This document shows positions 31,270 to 41,986 of a DNA stretch of 64,000 nt, in pieces; the stretch's first letter is position 1; every line of letters starts with the position of its first letter. The notes beneath the pieces are model-generated. The model was not told the DNA's origin. It saw nothing but the letters and a program-made list of their open reading frames with translations, and searched no databases. A program made the position numbers and the translations under genes. Source of the stretch: Botryosphaeria dothidea (taxonomy: Eukaryota; Ascomycota; Dothideomycetes; Botryosphaeriales; Botryosphaeriaceae); the NCBI GenBank assembly GCA_011503125.2, contig WWBZ02000001.1, forward strand, positions 1,736,001 to 1,800,000, given 5' to 3'.

Positions 31270-32151
31270 ATGGCCCCTTCAACCATCAACGTCCTCCTTA
31301 CCTCGTTCCCCGGACTGGGACTCCCCAAGACCCTCTCAGTCCCTCTACCGGCCACTTCTACCGTTGCGGACTTCACCGCCGCTCTCTCGCAACGTCTCCC
31401 AGCCATCGACAACCGCCTGCTCCTCACAACAACCTCGAATAAGCTACTTGAGCCCGACTCTCCGACTCCTCTATCTTCTCTCCTCTCGTCCACCGACGAT
31501 GTCACCGCCATCTTGCCACTGCGTCTCAGCGCCCCACTTTGTGGTGGCAAGGGTGGTTTCGGATCTCAACTGCGTGCCGCTGGTGGACGCATGCGCAAGA
31601 AGCGTGGCGCTGGCGAGAACAACGGATCCTCGCGTAACCTCGATGGACGGAGATTGCGCACTGTTACTGAAGCGAAGGCTCTCGCGGAGTACCTGGCTGT
31701 GAAGCCTGAGATGGACAAGAAGGAGAAAGAGGAAAGACAGAAGCGCTGGGAGGATATTGTCGCCATGGCTGAACGCAAGGAGGAGGAGATTCTGAAGGGA
31801 GGCAAGGGAAGGCTGAATGGCGAATGGGTCGAGGCAAAGGAAGAAGCAGAGGAACGCACACGGCAAGCTGTGCTGGAGGCGATCAAGAACGGAGACATCA
31901 AGGAGGTGCTGGGCAAGAAGGAGAGCGACAGCTCCGCCAGTCCCTCTGAGGGTAGCGAGGGTAGCGAAAGCGAGGAGGAGAGTATGAAGGCTAGTGTGAA
32001 GGCTAGTGCATCAAAGCCTGCTGCAAAACCCGCCGCTCCGGCGAGCAGGACCTTCTTCGGCTGGGATGAGGACGAGGACATGAGTGACGACGACGAAGAC
32101 GAGGAACCGGAGGAGGTTGAAGTTAAGGGAAAAGGCAAGGCGAAGGCCTGA
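31270..32151 (+). CDS. SDE2: Sde2, ubiquitin-fold splicing and genome-stability factor
   Basis: Single exon, 293 aa. Residues 1-93 form an Sde2-type ubiquitin-like fold: [41 protein letters not shown]. It is followed at once by Lys 94 in [17 protein letters not shown], the invariant junction of the family. In fission yeast, deubiquitinating enzymes cut after GG and release a C-terminal protein starting with Lys that joins the spliceosome and helps excise selected introns. The next part is a basic coiled coil ([24 protein letters not shown]). The C-terminus is acidic and Ser-rich with an [18 protein letters not shown] end. Length and order fit Sde2 well. The start is the only ATG before the fold. 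Confidence 0.93.
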   Translation: MAPSTINVLLTSFPGLGLPKTLSVPLPATSTVADFTAALSQRLPAIDNRLLLTTTSNKLLEPDSPTPLSSLLSSTDDVTAILPLRLSAPLCGGKGGFGSQLRAAGGRMRKKRGAGENNGSSRNLDGRRLRTVTEAKALAEYLAVKPEMDKKEKEERQKRWEDIVAMAERKEEEILKGGKGRLNGEWVEAKEEAEERTRQAVLEAIKNGDIKEVLGKKESDSSASPSEGSEGSESEEESMKASVKASASKPAAKPAAPASRTFFGWDEDEDMSDDDEDEEPEEVEVKGKGKAKA

Positions 32152-32360
32152 AATTTTAGTCTTGCAACAAGGCGTATTTGGTGTATGGGAAAGGGCATCT
32201 CAGTATGGCGTTCAGGCTTCCGACACGACTTTTCGATTATACCCAGCAATGCAACTATTTATTACCACCACAACGACATTATCCATCTCGCGCATGAGCC
32301 ATAACATGTTGAAACAATGCAGACGTTCACACTTCAAAATGTGCTCCGTTAATGTTCCCT

Positions 32361-34215
32361 TCAAGCGTGCCGTTCTTCTTGAGCCCACGTAACCCTCCTG
32401 TTACCCCTCAGCCGGTCAAACGCCAATACACTTCCCAACAACACCTGCGCTCCAGAAGCACAATCTTCCGGCGCGCAATACTCGCTCGGGTTATGACTGA
32501 CGCCTCCCCTACACGGTACGAAAATCATACTCGTCGGACACCGCCGCGACGCGTACACACTATCGTGACCCGCCCCACTCGTCAAGTCTCTCGTCAACCC
32601 GCGCGTACCTTCATACCAGTCCGCAGCCTTGCGTACACATTCGATCGCGTCCTCGTTGAACACGACCGCCGGGCTCACGCTATCCGTCGTCCATTCGATC
32701 TCGCACGGCTGTCCGCGAGTGCACCCCGCCGACACGTCCGTCCCGGCGCCACCGAGTAGCGTCGAGCTGCTGGGAGCGGTGTCGCCGCGCGCGATGTAGG
32801 CGAAGTCTGTGCCCAGCGCGTCCTCGAGTGCATCTAGCGTCGCGTCGGAAGGGGAACGAATGTCGAGGCTGAAGCGCACGTGGCCGGGTACGGTGTTCGT
32901 ACTGCCGGGGGTGAGGGACAAGATGCCGGTGCTAGCGAGGGCGGAGTGCACGGTAGCGAGCCGGTGGGAGTGGAGGATGAGTTTGGTTGCCGTGAGGAGG
33001 GCGTCCGAGCGGGTGGGGAAAGGGGTCGTGCCAGTATGGCAGTCTGGGGGATGTTAGTTTGGGGGGAGAAAAGGAGCCGGAGAATAGGAGGCTGCGAACC
33101 GCGTCCTTTGACGTCGATGGTGAACCAGCGGTATGCTTGCACGCCTTGCACGACGCCGATTTTCTTCTCTTCGGTTTCGAGGATGGGACCCTGCTCAATG
33201 TGGAGCTCGAAATGGGCGGCCATTGGCAACGAGTCGTGACTGGCAGGTGTTTTGCCTAGGTAACCAATGCGCTCCAGTTCCGACCTCATCGTTGACGTGC
33301 CTCCACCGACCTCGCGAAGGTTATGGGCGCGCTCTAGTGGGATGTCCCCGGACCAAACACCTGAGGCGACCATTGAGATCGGAAATCTAGCGCCTTCCTC
33401 GCTGTTGATGGTGTCAGTACCGCGCAGGATTTGAGGACAAAAGGTCATAGGATTCAGACAGCTTCATGAAGCAAGGCAGCACTCACTTCGTCCAATTGAC
33501 TACTCCAACGGGAAACTCGGTCTCAACCCAATTGTCACTCAATACTTTAAGCATCTCGACACCAGCCGTGACGCCGAGAATGCCATCATAGCGGCCACCA
33601 GTGGGCTGAGTGTCAAGATGTGAGCCAGCGAAGGTGGCAGGGCCTTGACGGCGACCAGGCCGGACGGCGAAGATATTGCCCATAGCATCGACTGTCGTGT
33701 GGCAACCTAGAGCTTGGGTGGTTGCTACAAACCAGTCGCGTGCCTCTTTGTCTGAATAGGAAAGGGCAAGGCGGGACATTCCGGTCTCTGTGGGTGCACT
33801 GCAGCCGTGTCAACTGTTATTCAGGAAAAATATATAATTATCTCCATGAAAATTCAAGCGTTTACGAGCAATTTCTGTGAGCAAACAACTAAGGCAGCGA
33901 GAGAGGGAAGATATTTTCAAGATGAGATGAATGTGGAACTTACTCTCCCCAACGCTCTCCCGTTCCCCAAGAGCACGTGTAGTGAATGTCTTCCATAAGT
34001 CTATTCTGGTTGACCTTCAAGCTGGCAAGGTCTTGCTCCGACATCTCCAGAGTATGCAAACCCCTGCTTCCCGATGCTCCAAAACATCGGAGAGCTGACG
34101 CGCGCACAATTGGTCTGAACGCTGTGATGGGGCGCGCACTTTGCTTGAGCAAGCCGCACCCCGCAGCTTGCCGGCGTGTGGCTGCTGTAATCAATCTTCC
34201 CGCTGTAATTGCCAT
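32361..34215 (-). CDS. M20-family amidohydrolase (N-carbamoyl-L-amino acid hydrolase / beta-ureidopropionase type)
   Basis: Minus-strand exons 34215-33944, 33798-33487, 33401-33100 and 33043-32361 give 522 aa. All three joins rebuild conserved sequence: WGDAPTETGMSRLALS, VVNWTNEEGARFP and DVKGRDCHTGTTPFPTR. Zinc ligands of the M20 hydantoinase/carbamoylase family are visible: GSHLDTQPTGGRYDG (His, Asp), NEEGARF (Glu pair), HFELHIEQGP (His) and GAGHDS near the C-terminus, with the SHNPSE ending block. These enzymes hydrolyse N-carbamoyl amino acids or related ureido compounds in pyrimidine, hydantoin or allantoate breakdown. The first 55 residues are Arg/Ala-rich without acids (AGRLITAATRRQAAG), like a mitochondrial presequence. 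It is convergent with SDE2, with 209 bp between stops. The substrate is not determined. Confidence 0.9.
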
Positions 34216-35125
34216 GACGGTTTGTGGAATTGCGTGATTGCTCGGGAATAAGAGGTAATTGGGGAGGTGTTCTGGGTTTTATGGACGCATGGCACCGGTG
34301 GAGTGAGAATGTCGTCGAGAGATGGTGATCCGACCACTGGTCGTCGCGGAGATAAGCCAGCCACCCATGGGGTTGTGAAACGTGGGGGTTAGGCTGCCGT
34401 GCCGTCTTTCCCGATTGGGTCGTCAGCTGAGAGCGCGATGACCCGCGATAGTCAACGTCATATCTAGAAATTTTGCGGCGATAGAATGGGAATGAAAGAT
34501 ACGGTGCGGTAATTATTTTGAGGATTTGGTGAATTGATTTGGTAGATATGTTTGGCACATTTCCTTCAGGACGAATGTGCTGGAAGAAGTGGTTGCGGAG
34601 CTTCTGGATCAGTTTGCTATGCGCCTGTGTCTTAAATACTATTGGGAGTAGAGTAGGGAATATATATTGCTCCCGTATAAGTGCATTCTTGAGGGTTTTT
34701 GAACAAGATCGACAGCCAAACCAGCCAACGTCTCGTGCTTATGAAAAGATATTCTCTCCATCACTTTCGAGGCATGCGGCATTTCATGAGTCAAATTGAT
34801 CATTGCAATAAGGAGCAAGAATGACCTAAAAATCCAATATTGGGTGGTCGTGTGGTGAATATGGACGGGAGGATTATACTTGGTCACTGTGAAATTTCTC
34901 ATGGGTCTTTGCGTGTAATAATGTTCAGTCCAGTGCATTGATGGTGGTAATAGACGAATAGAGCTGTTCAGGATGCATGCCGTAGCGCATCCAGTGAGCA
35001 AACGCCGGGGTGGTTTGTAGTTTTACTTGCGCCGGACAGCGTCACGTGGCAGTGCACGCCGGTCACCCTGCTCTTAAAAGAATACAGCGACCAGATCACC
35101 GTCAGGACACCAACTGTTCACCAAC
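34216..35125. other. Divergent intergenic region, nothing recognised
   Basis: About 910 bp between the amidohydrolase (minus) and the Cys-module gene (plus). It is AT-richer around 34460-34960. No site called. Confidence 0.4.
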
Positions 35126-36378
35126 ATGTCCATCCGCAGGGTTGAAGTTACTGACGAAGGCTCGCCGGTGCGCACGCCGTCACGCAGAATTCTCCCCGAT
35201 ATGTCGCAATGGGACATGATACCAGATCCACTCCACGTACGCAGAAGCATGGAGCAAGAGGATAATCACCACCAACACCATCAGCGACACACTGGGACAG
35301 AAGATCTTGACCGCGAGAGCTCGCCCGAGGAGGCCGATGACAAGGAAAATTCCGGCAACCAACGTCGCCCACGGAGCTCCACGTCATCTTCCCAGCGCAG
35401 CCCACTGGGCGAAGTACCAGAGAGCGACCCTCGACGAAGCTCGGAGCGACCCTTTGAAGCGCATCCCCTCTCCCAAGAGGTCTTCTTTAGCCCTTCTCCC
35501 GCCGTCGGCCCCTCCACTACCTATAACTCCAACACGAACACCGCGTTCGTGCCTGAAGTCACAGCCATGCCTGCGCGCATCCCGCCTCCCGCCTCCAGCA
35601 GGACCGACTGTAAGTCTCGAATACTTCTTCTGATCATTTCATCTGGTGCGTCCCAAGCTGACTTGAGCACGCACAGCCCTCCGCTCCACCTCCACACACC
35701 GTGCGCTGCCCGGCACTCGTGGCAACACCGCATCGCCCTCCACCATCTCCTCCCGACGCCGCCATCCGCGCCAGGCTGTTGCTCCGCGCACAGCGCCGCA
35801 GATCCCGCCTGGTGGGTCCCACGCTTCGGCCGCACAGCGCCAGGCGAACCGCATTCCGTACCCTGGTAATATTTTCCCCGAACCGAACTTCCATCTCCGT
35901 CCTCACAACCACCCCGAGTTTTCCTTCATCGAAATCCAAGACGATCTGAAGAAATCGCTGATCCTAACAGACCACAGATGAGCGTGTTGCCCCCGTCACC
36001 CCCTCAGCCAACCGTAACAGACCTTGCGCCCACTGCGGTGGCGTCATGACCGACTGTGTGGCGGTGGACCGGCAGCCGGGCGTCTTGGTCTGCTCTGTTG
36101 GCTGCAAGATGGCGGTTGAGGATAGGATGGAGCTGCGTGAGAGAAGCTCGTTGCCGGCGTCTGCTCCCTTCCGCCTCTGCGCGCGTTGCTTGAAGAGGAC
36201 AAACTGCTCCATGATGGCTGGTGGACAGTGGGTATGCTCGGTTACGTGCAAGTTAGCGTGGGAGCAGGATGATGAGGCCAAGGACCCTGCTACCATCCAC
36301 ACGCAGCCTGCTCGCAAGGAGAAGGCTGTCTGGGGCAGGTTCAAGCTTGCCCTGAAGAATCTTTGGAAGAAGAAGTAA
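35126..36378 (+). CDS. Hypothetical protein with two tandem C-x2-C ... C-x3-C modules
   Basis: Exons 35126-35609, 35677-35865 and 35978-36378 give 357 aa (donors gtaagt and gtaata; acceptors acag). The first 240 residues are disordered: Ser/Arg/Pro/His-rich with SRRRHPR and many possible phosphosites. The C-terminal third contains two similar Cys modules: CAHC, 18 residues, CSVGCKMA; and CARC, 15 residues, CSVTCKLA. Each has an additional Cys in the loop. This looks like a duplicated zinc-binding fold. The protein ends in a basic amphipathic helix (WGRFKLALKNLWKKK), a possible membrane or nucleic-acid contact. I do not recognise a named family. Intron 2 (112 bp) could be shorter or alternative, because the frame upstream of its acceptor is open for about 35 codons. 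Confidence 0.7.
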
Positions 36379-38128
36379 TAGACATGAATTTGGGGCCTAA
36401 TGAAGATTTGTCAGTCAATAACCACTGTGAGGTTCGAAAACAGCCCGGTCAATGCTCCGTTCGCACCCAAGTATTCCCGAACCCTCCCCCGAGTGGCCCT
36501 CCAATTCCGGCATGTAACTTGAGAGGGGTATGCGGTATTACACTTTACGTTGTGACTTAAACATGAAGACTGCGTATGGCGCAGTGGAGGTTTAGTGCAG
36601 CGAGACATGGAGGCAGTCGTGGTAAAGATGAATTCGTGTATGGAGAAGAGATAACAATTATCTAAAAGCAGGAAATGATCCGCAGAGTTTTGAAACCTTG
36701 AAATTGCGCAACTTCCCCACATGAGTGAATGTTTCGCACGGTTCCTGGCGATGATGATGAAGATCTGTTCTCGAATGATGTGAAGTTTGCCGAGTTGATG
36801 CGTCCCTTGGCAGCATCGAAATAGGGAACGAAACGCCCGTATTGCGACACAAGGCCGCAGGCGCCGCAATGCCCAGACGGACAACAGGTGATTTTGTTTC
36901 CTGAAGAAAGTCGTACGATGTCCGGGGTTGATGCAACTCGGGCCGAAGCGAATGTTGCAAGCCCGGTCAAGGAGTACTGCGGTGTCGATCGCGACCCTCG
37001 TCCCGCGGGGAGGAAAACAAGACGGCTGCAGGTGAGGCGCACTCGCAGCGGCTGGGCTGGGTCCCAGGATTGAAGTTTGATGCCTGCGGAGGCACTCGCG
37101 ATGGGCAAGGGTGGATACCTTGGCGAGCAGGCATGAAGCTTGAAAGCGTGGAGATGGGGAAAATCCACTTTTCGATGTAGATCTTGGAGATGACGGGAAT
37201 GCCGTCATCGTTAGCGATAGCTTGCACTACCGTTGGTCAATAAAGACCTGCTCCCGAGGGGTAGGTGTGGGTGAAATCCTGTTTTAGTTGCCTCGCTGAG
37301 CTGTCATCTTCTGCGGGAGTCAGCGAGGCGGGAGGGTGGTCTAGAACGAGCGGGTATTGATGGGGAATTTTCGACGCATTACTTGGGCAGGAACATGTTG
37401 CACTTGTGAGTAGCATGTCTCTTCCAAAAGCGCATGGTGAGAACTGGAGGGTCGCCAGGCGGGAAAAGTTCCTTGCAGGCGGCGGGCCGAGGCGACCACA
37501 CGGACAATTGCGATCGCGGGGCATGTTCCTCATCGCGCATCGCGGCATTCTGGCGGCGGGCGAGGGGTCCCACGGGCTGCGCAGCGGCGGCGCAGGGAGG
37601 TTGGATGGGCGGTCTTTTGGCGAATGTGGAGGTGAGCGGTCAGGCCTGGACCAGAGCAGGCGGCGATTAGCGGCCAATGACGTGAGCTTGTCTCGCAGCT
37701 CCTCGCCTCAAGGCCCGCAAACCACCACCAAGACCCGCAAAGAGATCGCATGTCGCCCGCCCTCCATTGCCTCCGCCAAAACATTCGATTCGCCCCCTTT
37801 TAACTTTTCCCTGGGCCCCCGTGCCAGGTCTTCAAGCTGGCCCCGAAGCACCTCCGCCGCAGCAACAACCACCGCTCTTCTCTCTCCCTCTTCCGCTTCC
37901 TTTTTCCGCACACGCATCTGCGTGCCCGCCAGCGCCTCGACAACTTCCGCCACGACTTCTTGCCTGCCCTCCGCCACCGTGCCCAGTCCCGTATCTGGCA
38001 GTACATCGTTCGCCGCCAGCAGAAGCGACTCCACAAGGCCCAGAACGTTCTCGGGGGTTTCCGCGGCAGCCGCATCCTCGCGCTCCTGCGCAAAACCCGC
38101 CCGACCGCCCAACACCCCCCGAAGAAAA
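36379..38128. other. Intergenic, 1.75 kb, no accepted gene
   Basis: Between the Cys-module gene and the App1 gene. On the minus strand, frames at 36411-37227 include short Cys-rich protein-like pieces, but I could not join them into a gene. The part from 37800 is the GC-rich leader region of the App1 gene. Confidence 0.4.
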
Positions 38129-38164
38129 ATGTCCACGACCACAAAGACCCTTCCAGCAAGATGA
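38129..38164 (+). promoter_or_regulatory. Upstream ORF overlapping the App1 start (ATGA)
   Basis: An 11-codon frame (ATG at 38129 with A at -3) ends in TGA at 38162-38164. Its stop overlaps the App1 start codon at 38161 as ATGA. If it is in the mRNA, most ribosomes would meet it first, and App1 would depend on leaky scanning or re-initiation. The transcription start is unknown. Confidence 0.4.
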
Positions 38165-41100
38165 ACACTCTCGGCGCCGGCCGTTACTACTCCGGCGCCC
38201 CCTATGTCGACTCCGACACCGACGGGAGCCTGTCAGGCTTGCGCTCCGACCGTGAGCCTGGTGCACGCCGTAAGAAGATCGCTGGCTATTTGAAGGCTGC
38301 CAATGAGCTTCGCCAGGCCTATCAACAGAGCTATACCCGCGGTTGGGGTGGTGGTGGTGGAGACAGGCTGGACTGGGATCAAGGCGACGACACCCCGGGC
38401 GCCTTCCCGGACGCCGCAATAGTCAGGAGCGGAGACGAGGAAATGGTTTTATTTCCTAGCTATGCAAGGAAGCATGTGAAGCGGAAGGTCAGTGATAACT
38501 TCCGATTTGGACAGTGGGTGTTGGTATTGACTGCCACAGCCCCAAGCCGTTCCTGGCACCGTTCAGGAGTCCCCGGGTTATGGCCGTGACTCACGAGATA
38601 CTACCGGAGCCGGAGACGCCGAATACTGGAAGCGCGAATTTGAGAAGTACGAGGACGACAGCGCAGTGGTGGATGTTGACGTGCGTGGCTGGATCTATTA
38701 TCCTCACCGTGGTCAAATGACGCGAAAACACAGGCTGTTCGTTGGTCTCGCCAGGCAGCTGGTCGGCCTCCCAACGCCTTCAGCAAAGTCCAGTAAGCCA
38801 AATAGTCGAGAACCGAGCCCGCACAAATCCCTTGCGGACAAGGCCCACGAGAAGAGCGCGAGGCAAGAAGAGGAGCTTGTGGAGAGGGAGGCCATGTCCA
38901 TCATGAGGAAAGGAGAGATGGAAGCTGCAAAGGCTGAGAAGGGAAGCTACAGTGAGCTGCCCTCCAAAGGGTCTGACACTGACAGCCTTTACACAACACG
39001 TTCGCGGGATGTCTCGCCATCCAGAGGGCGCACTGGCAGGGTCGCCGAGCTCACCAGCGAGAGCGAGGAGCCACCGATATCCGGGATCAAGAAGCGAGAA
39101 TCCTGGACGCAGCCAGCGAACATGAACGTATCGGAGCTCGAAAAGGCGAACAAGCACCTGATGGCACGCTTGTTGCCTTTCCTCGCGAACCCCTTGGCAA
39201 ACACACCCATTTCGATTTTCTTCTACAATGACGAGATATCCCGCCAGCGCACCATCTACACTGATGCTTCTGGCCATTTCTCCGTCCGTGCAGCTTTGGA
39301 GTTTGTGCCGACCCACATCAGAGTCATAGTGTCCGAGACGCTCTCCACCACGGCAGAGGTCCACATCACGGAGCCTAAAGGAGTCAGCCTAATTAGTGAT
39401 ATCGACGATACAATCAAGCACTCGGCAATCAGCGCCGGAGCCCGCGAGATTTTCCGCAACGCCTTCATACGCGAGCTCGGGGACTTGACGATCGAAGGAG
39501 TTCGGGAGTGGTATAATACCCTCTACGACAGGGGAGTCAAGTTCCACTACGTGTCGAACTCCCCGTGGCAGCTTTATCCCGTTATCTCACAGTATTTCAA
39601 ATTGGCGGGCCTTCCACCTGGCTCCTTCCATCTTAAGCAATACAGCGGCATGCTGCAGGGGATCTTCGAACCAGTGGCGGAACGCAAGAAAGCAACCCTC
39701 GACCGGCTGGCACGGGATTTCCCCCAAAGGAGTTTCATTTTGGTTGGGGACAGTGGTGAGGCGGATCTCGAGGTCTACACAGACTTTGTCCTGGAGAACC
39801 CGGGGCGGGTGCTGGCTGTATTCATCAGAGATGTGACCACTCCGATACAAAAAGGCTTCTTTGACCCCTCAGTGGGTCCACATGGGTCTGACAAGGCGTC
39901 TAAGCGGAACTCCAAGGTACTCACCGGCAAGCGCTCAGCGCGATCGTCCAAAGCTTCAGAAGACGATGATCCCGAGCTGAGGGCTGCAATAGCCGCTTCA
40001 CTACGAGACTTCGAAGAACCCGGAGGGCGCTATCCGGCATGGACTCCGGGGCATAGCCCTAGCGCCAGTGATGTTGATGTCGCGGAGAAGCGCCCGGCCC
40101 TGCCCCCACGAAGACCGACGGAGCCCGCGGCGCCGGAAGCCCATAGGATGAACCCTCCCATGGGGAAGTTAATCGATCTATCTGATGACGAGGACGCCGT
40201 GTCCATCGCTTCGACTAGCTCCGCTCCGCCACCACTTTCCCGCGGCATCTCTGATCCCACGTCGGAGAGGTTGCTCGAGCCTATTGCGGAAGCTCCACTC
40301 ACAAGGAAAGGTGCAATTAGGGGACGCACATCACCATCGCCAGGGGAGCGCAGGGCGCCTCCTGCGAAGCCTACCAAACCAATGCGCTTGCGTAGTCCGT
40401 CGCAAGAAAACATATCCGCCGGGCTCCGCCAAGAAGCTCCTGCCAAGGGATCTCCGCCACCGATTCGAAGACCGTCAACGGCAGTTAATACGAATGAAGC
40501 AAGAGCTCGAAGTCCTCTTGCTCGGCCACCCCATGTTCCGGAACCAGCGTCCGACGCAAAGGCCAGTGCACCACCACCTCCGCCAAGACGAACTGAAACG
40601 AGCCTGTCCAGCCAATCTGGCTACGCGACCACTGCACGCAACAAGCTAGCACAGGCGTACAATAGTCTGCCCGCAGCATCTGCATTATGGAACGGCGCGT
40701 CTGCGCCAAGCGAGCCAAGCGCCGCCGGCACGTCATCAGCGCCGGCCAACAAGAAAGTTCCGCCGCCGCCGCCTCCCCGTCGGTCCGGCACATCCTTAAC
40801 GGATAGCTCAAGGGACAACCTGGCAAACCGCATGTCCAGCGTGCCGACTAGCTCAGGGAGCCGAAACAGCAGTACGAATGGCGATTCTGAAATTCGGCGG
40901 CCGTATACAGCAAATGCTGCGAGCGCGTCGTCGACGTCGTTGAGCTCCAGACCCACGAACAACTCATTCGCTTCGGGCGCGCCGGCGACTTCTGCGCCCA
41001 ACAGCGGGGCGGGGAGCACGGGCAACAAACGTGAGGACCTTTGGCGAAAACGATTGGCGCGGGCGGAGCAAGTGCTGGCTGAAAAAGGAGTCGCGCTGCG

Positions 41101-41251
41101 GACTTGGCGTGCCGGTAGCGATGTGATGGACGAGGCATTGAAATTGGTCGAAACCACGCTGGAGCGACAGACCAGGGAGCGCAGCGACAGCCAGGGGAAC
41201 GAGCTTAGGCTTATCAGCGAGCAACGGATCAATTCGGAACTAAGACGATAA
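38161..41251 (+). CDS. App1-like DUF2183 phosphatidate phosphatase with UIM-like motif and proline-rich tail
   Basis: Exons 38161-38487 and 38540-41251 give 1012 aa; the 52 bp intron has a gtcagt donor and cacag acceptor. Yeast App1 dephosphorylates phosphatidate and diacylglycerol pyrophosphate at cortical actin patches. Conserved points: WIYYPHRGQMTRKHRLFVGLARQL (about 160-180), the catalytic DxDxT box in LISDIDDTIKHSAIS (about 395), HYVSNSPWQLYPVI and FILVGDSGEADLEVY. After the catalytic domain comes ELRAAIAASLRDFEE at about 588-602, a good fit to a ubiquitin-interacting motif. The C-terminal half is disordered with PPPPPRR and PPPPPPRR SH3-ligand sites and LIDLSDDEDAVS. The ATG is the first in frame after a stop at 37801. 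The long open leader before it lacks ATG and could be a missed upstream exon, but the start fits relatives. Confidence 0.9.
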
Positions 41252-41986
41252 AGGAGTGGGTAATTTTAAAGAACGATGGGCACGATTGGGCGCAGTGGAA
41301 CGAGGTGTTCCGATTGTCAGCAGGGTTGGGCGCGCATCGAATGTAAGACAGGTGTGTACTTGGCAGAGCGAGCAGGTGGGTCTGTTGTCGCAGTGACGCT
41401 TCGTACATACAGATCTCTTGGGCTCTCGGCTTTCGATGGCGACGAAAATGGAACGGGCGCGGAGCAGGCGTGTAGCTCTGCAACCGTCCTGGTCTCGAGC
41501 CTGCGCGAGGCAGGGGGGTGATCGGCGAGAGTGAGTCTGCACGGGTACGGCCCGACACCGGCGATCGACCCTGCTGCCCCCTGCTGTTACAGGGAGTGTG
41601 CTCGGGCGCGGTCGCAATAAGCTCCACCACACGTTGGCGCGCGCAGTGCCAAGCGGGCTGAGGCTCCGGCGCCTCTGGTAACATCACGGAAGTCTTGGCT
41701 TGGTCGGAGCGTACAGCGATTGTGTGGCGGACTCAAGCACTGCCTCCTCAAATACTGTATTGTCTGCTCTCCATAAAAGTGTCTCCTGTTCTACATCCCC
41801 AGTCCTTCGTCAACTCTCCCCGCGCCACTAGTCTATTCGACTGTTTTAGTTTCGGACGTGCTTTCAAGTGGCATAGCAATATATCCACTTCCTTTTCGAA
41901 CTCTTTTTGCACAGACAAGTGCTCGTATTGTCCTCTCGCCTGCATCCCGCTTATGGGACTCACCCTCTCTACCATCTTCCTTCACA
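41252..41986. other. Intergenic, promoter of the TDT transporter gene
   Basis: About 735 bp. The frame of the transporter is open back to about 41858 but has no ATG before 41987. No element called. Confidence 0.5.

Noticed and set aside
36411..37208. 265-codon minus frame and overlapping Cys-rich pieces
   Set aside because: Several minus frames overlap here with similar composition and I could not assemble a consistent gene.
37708..38142. 144-codon minus frame with helix-like Ala/Glu composition
   Set aside because: GC-rich complement of the App1 leader; no ATG context, splice structure or domain that supports it.
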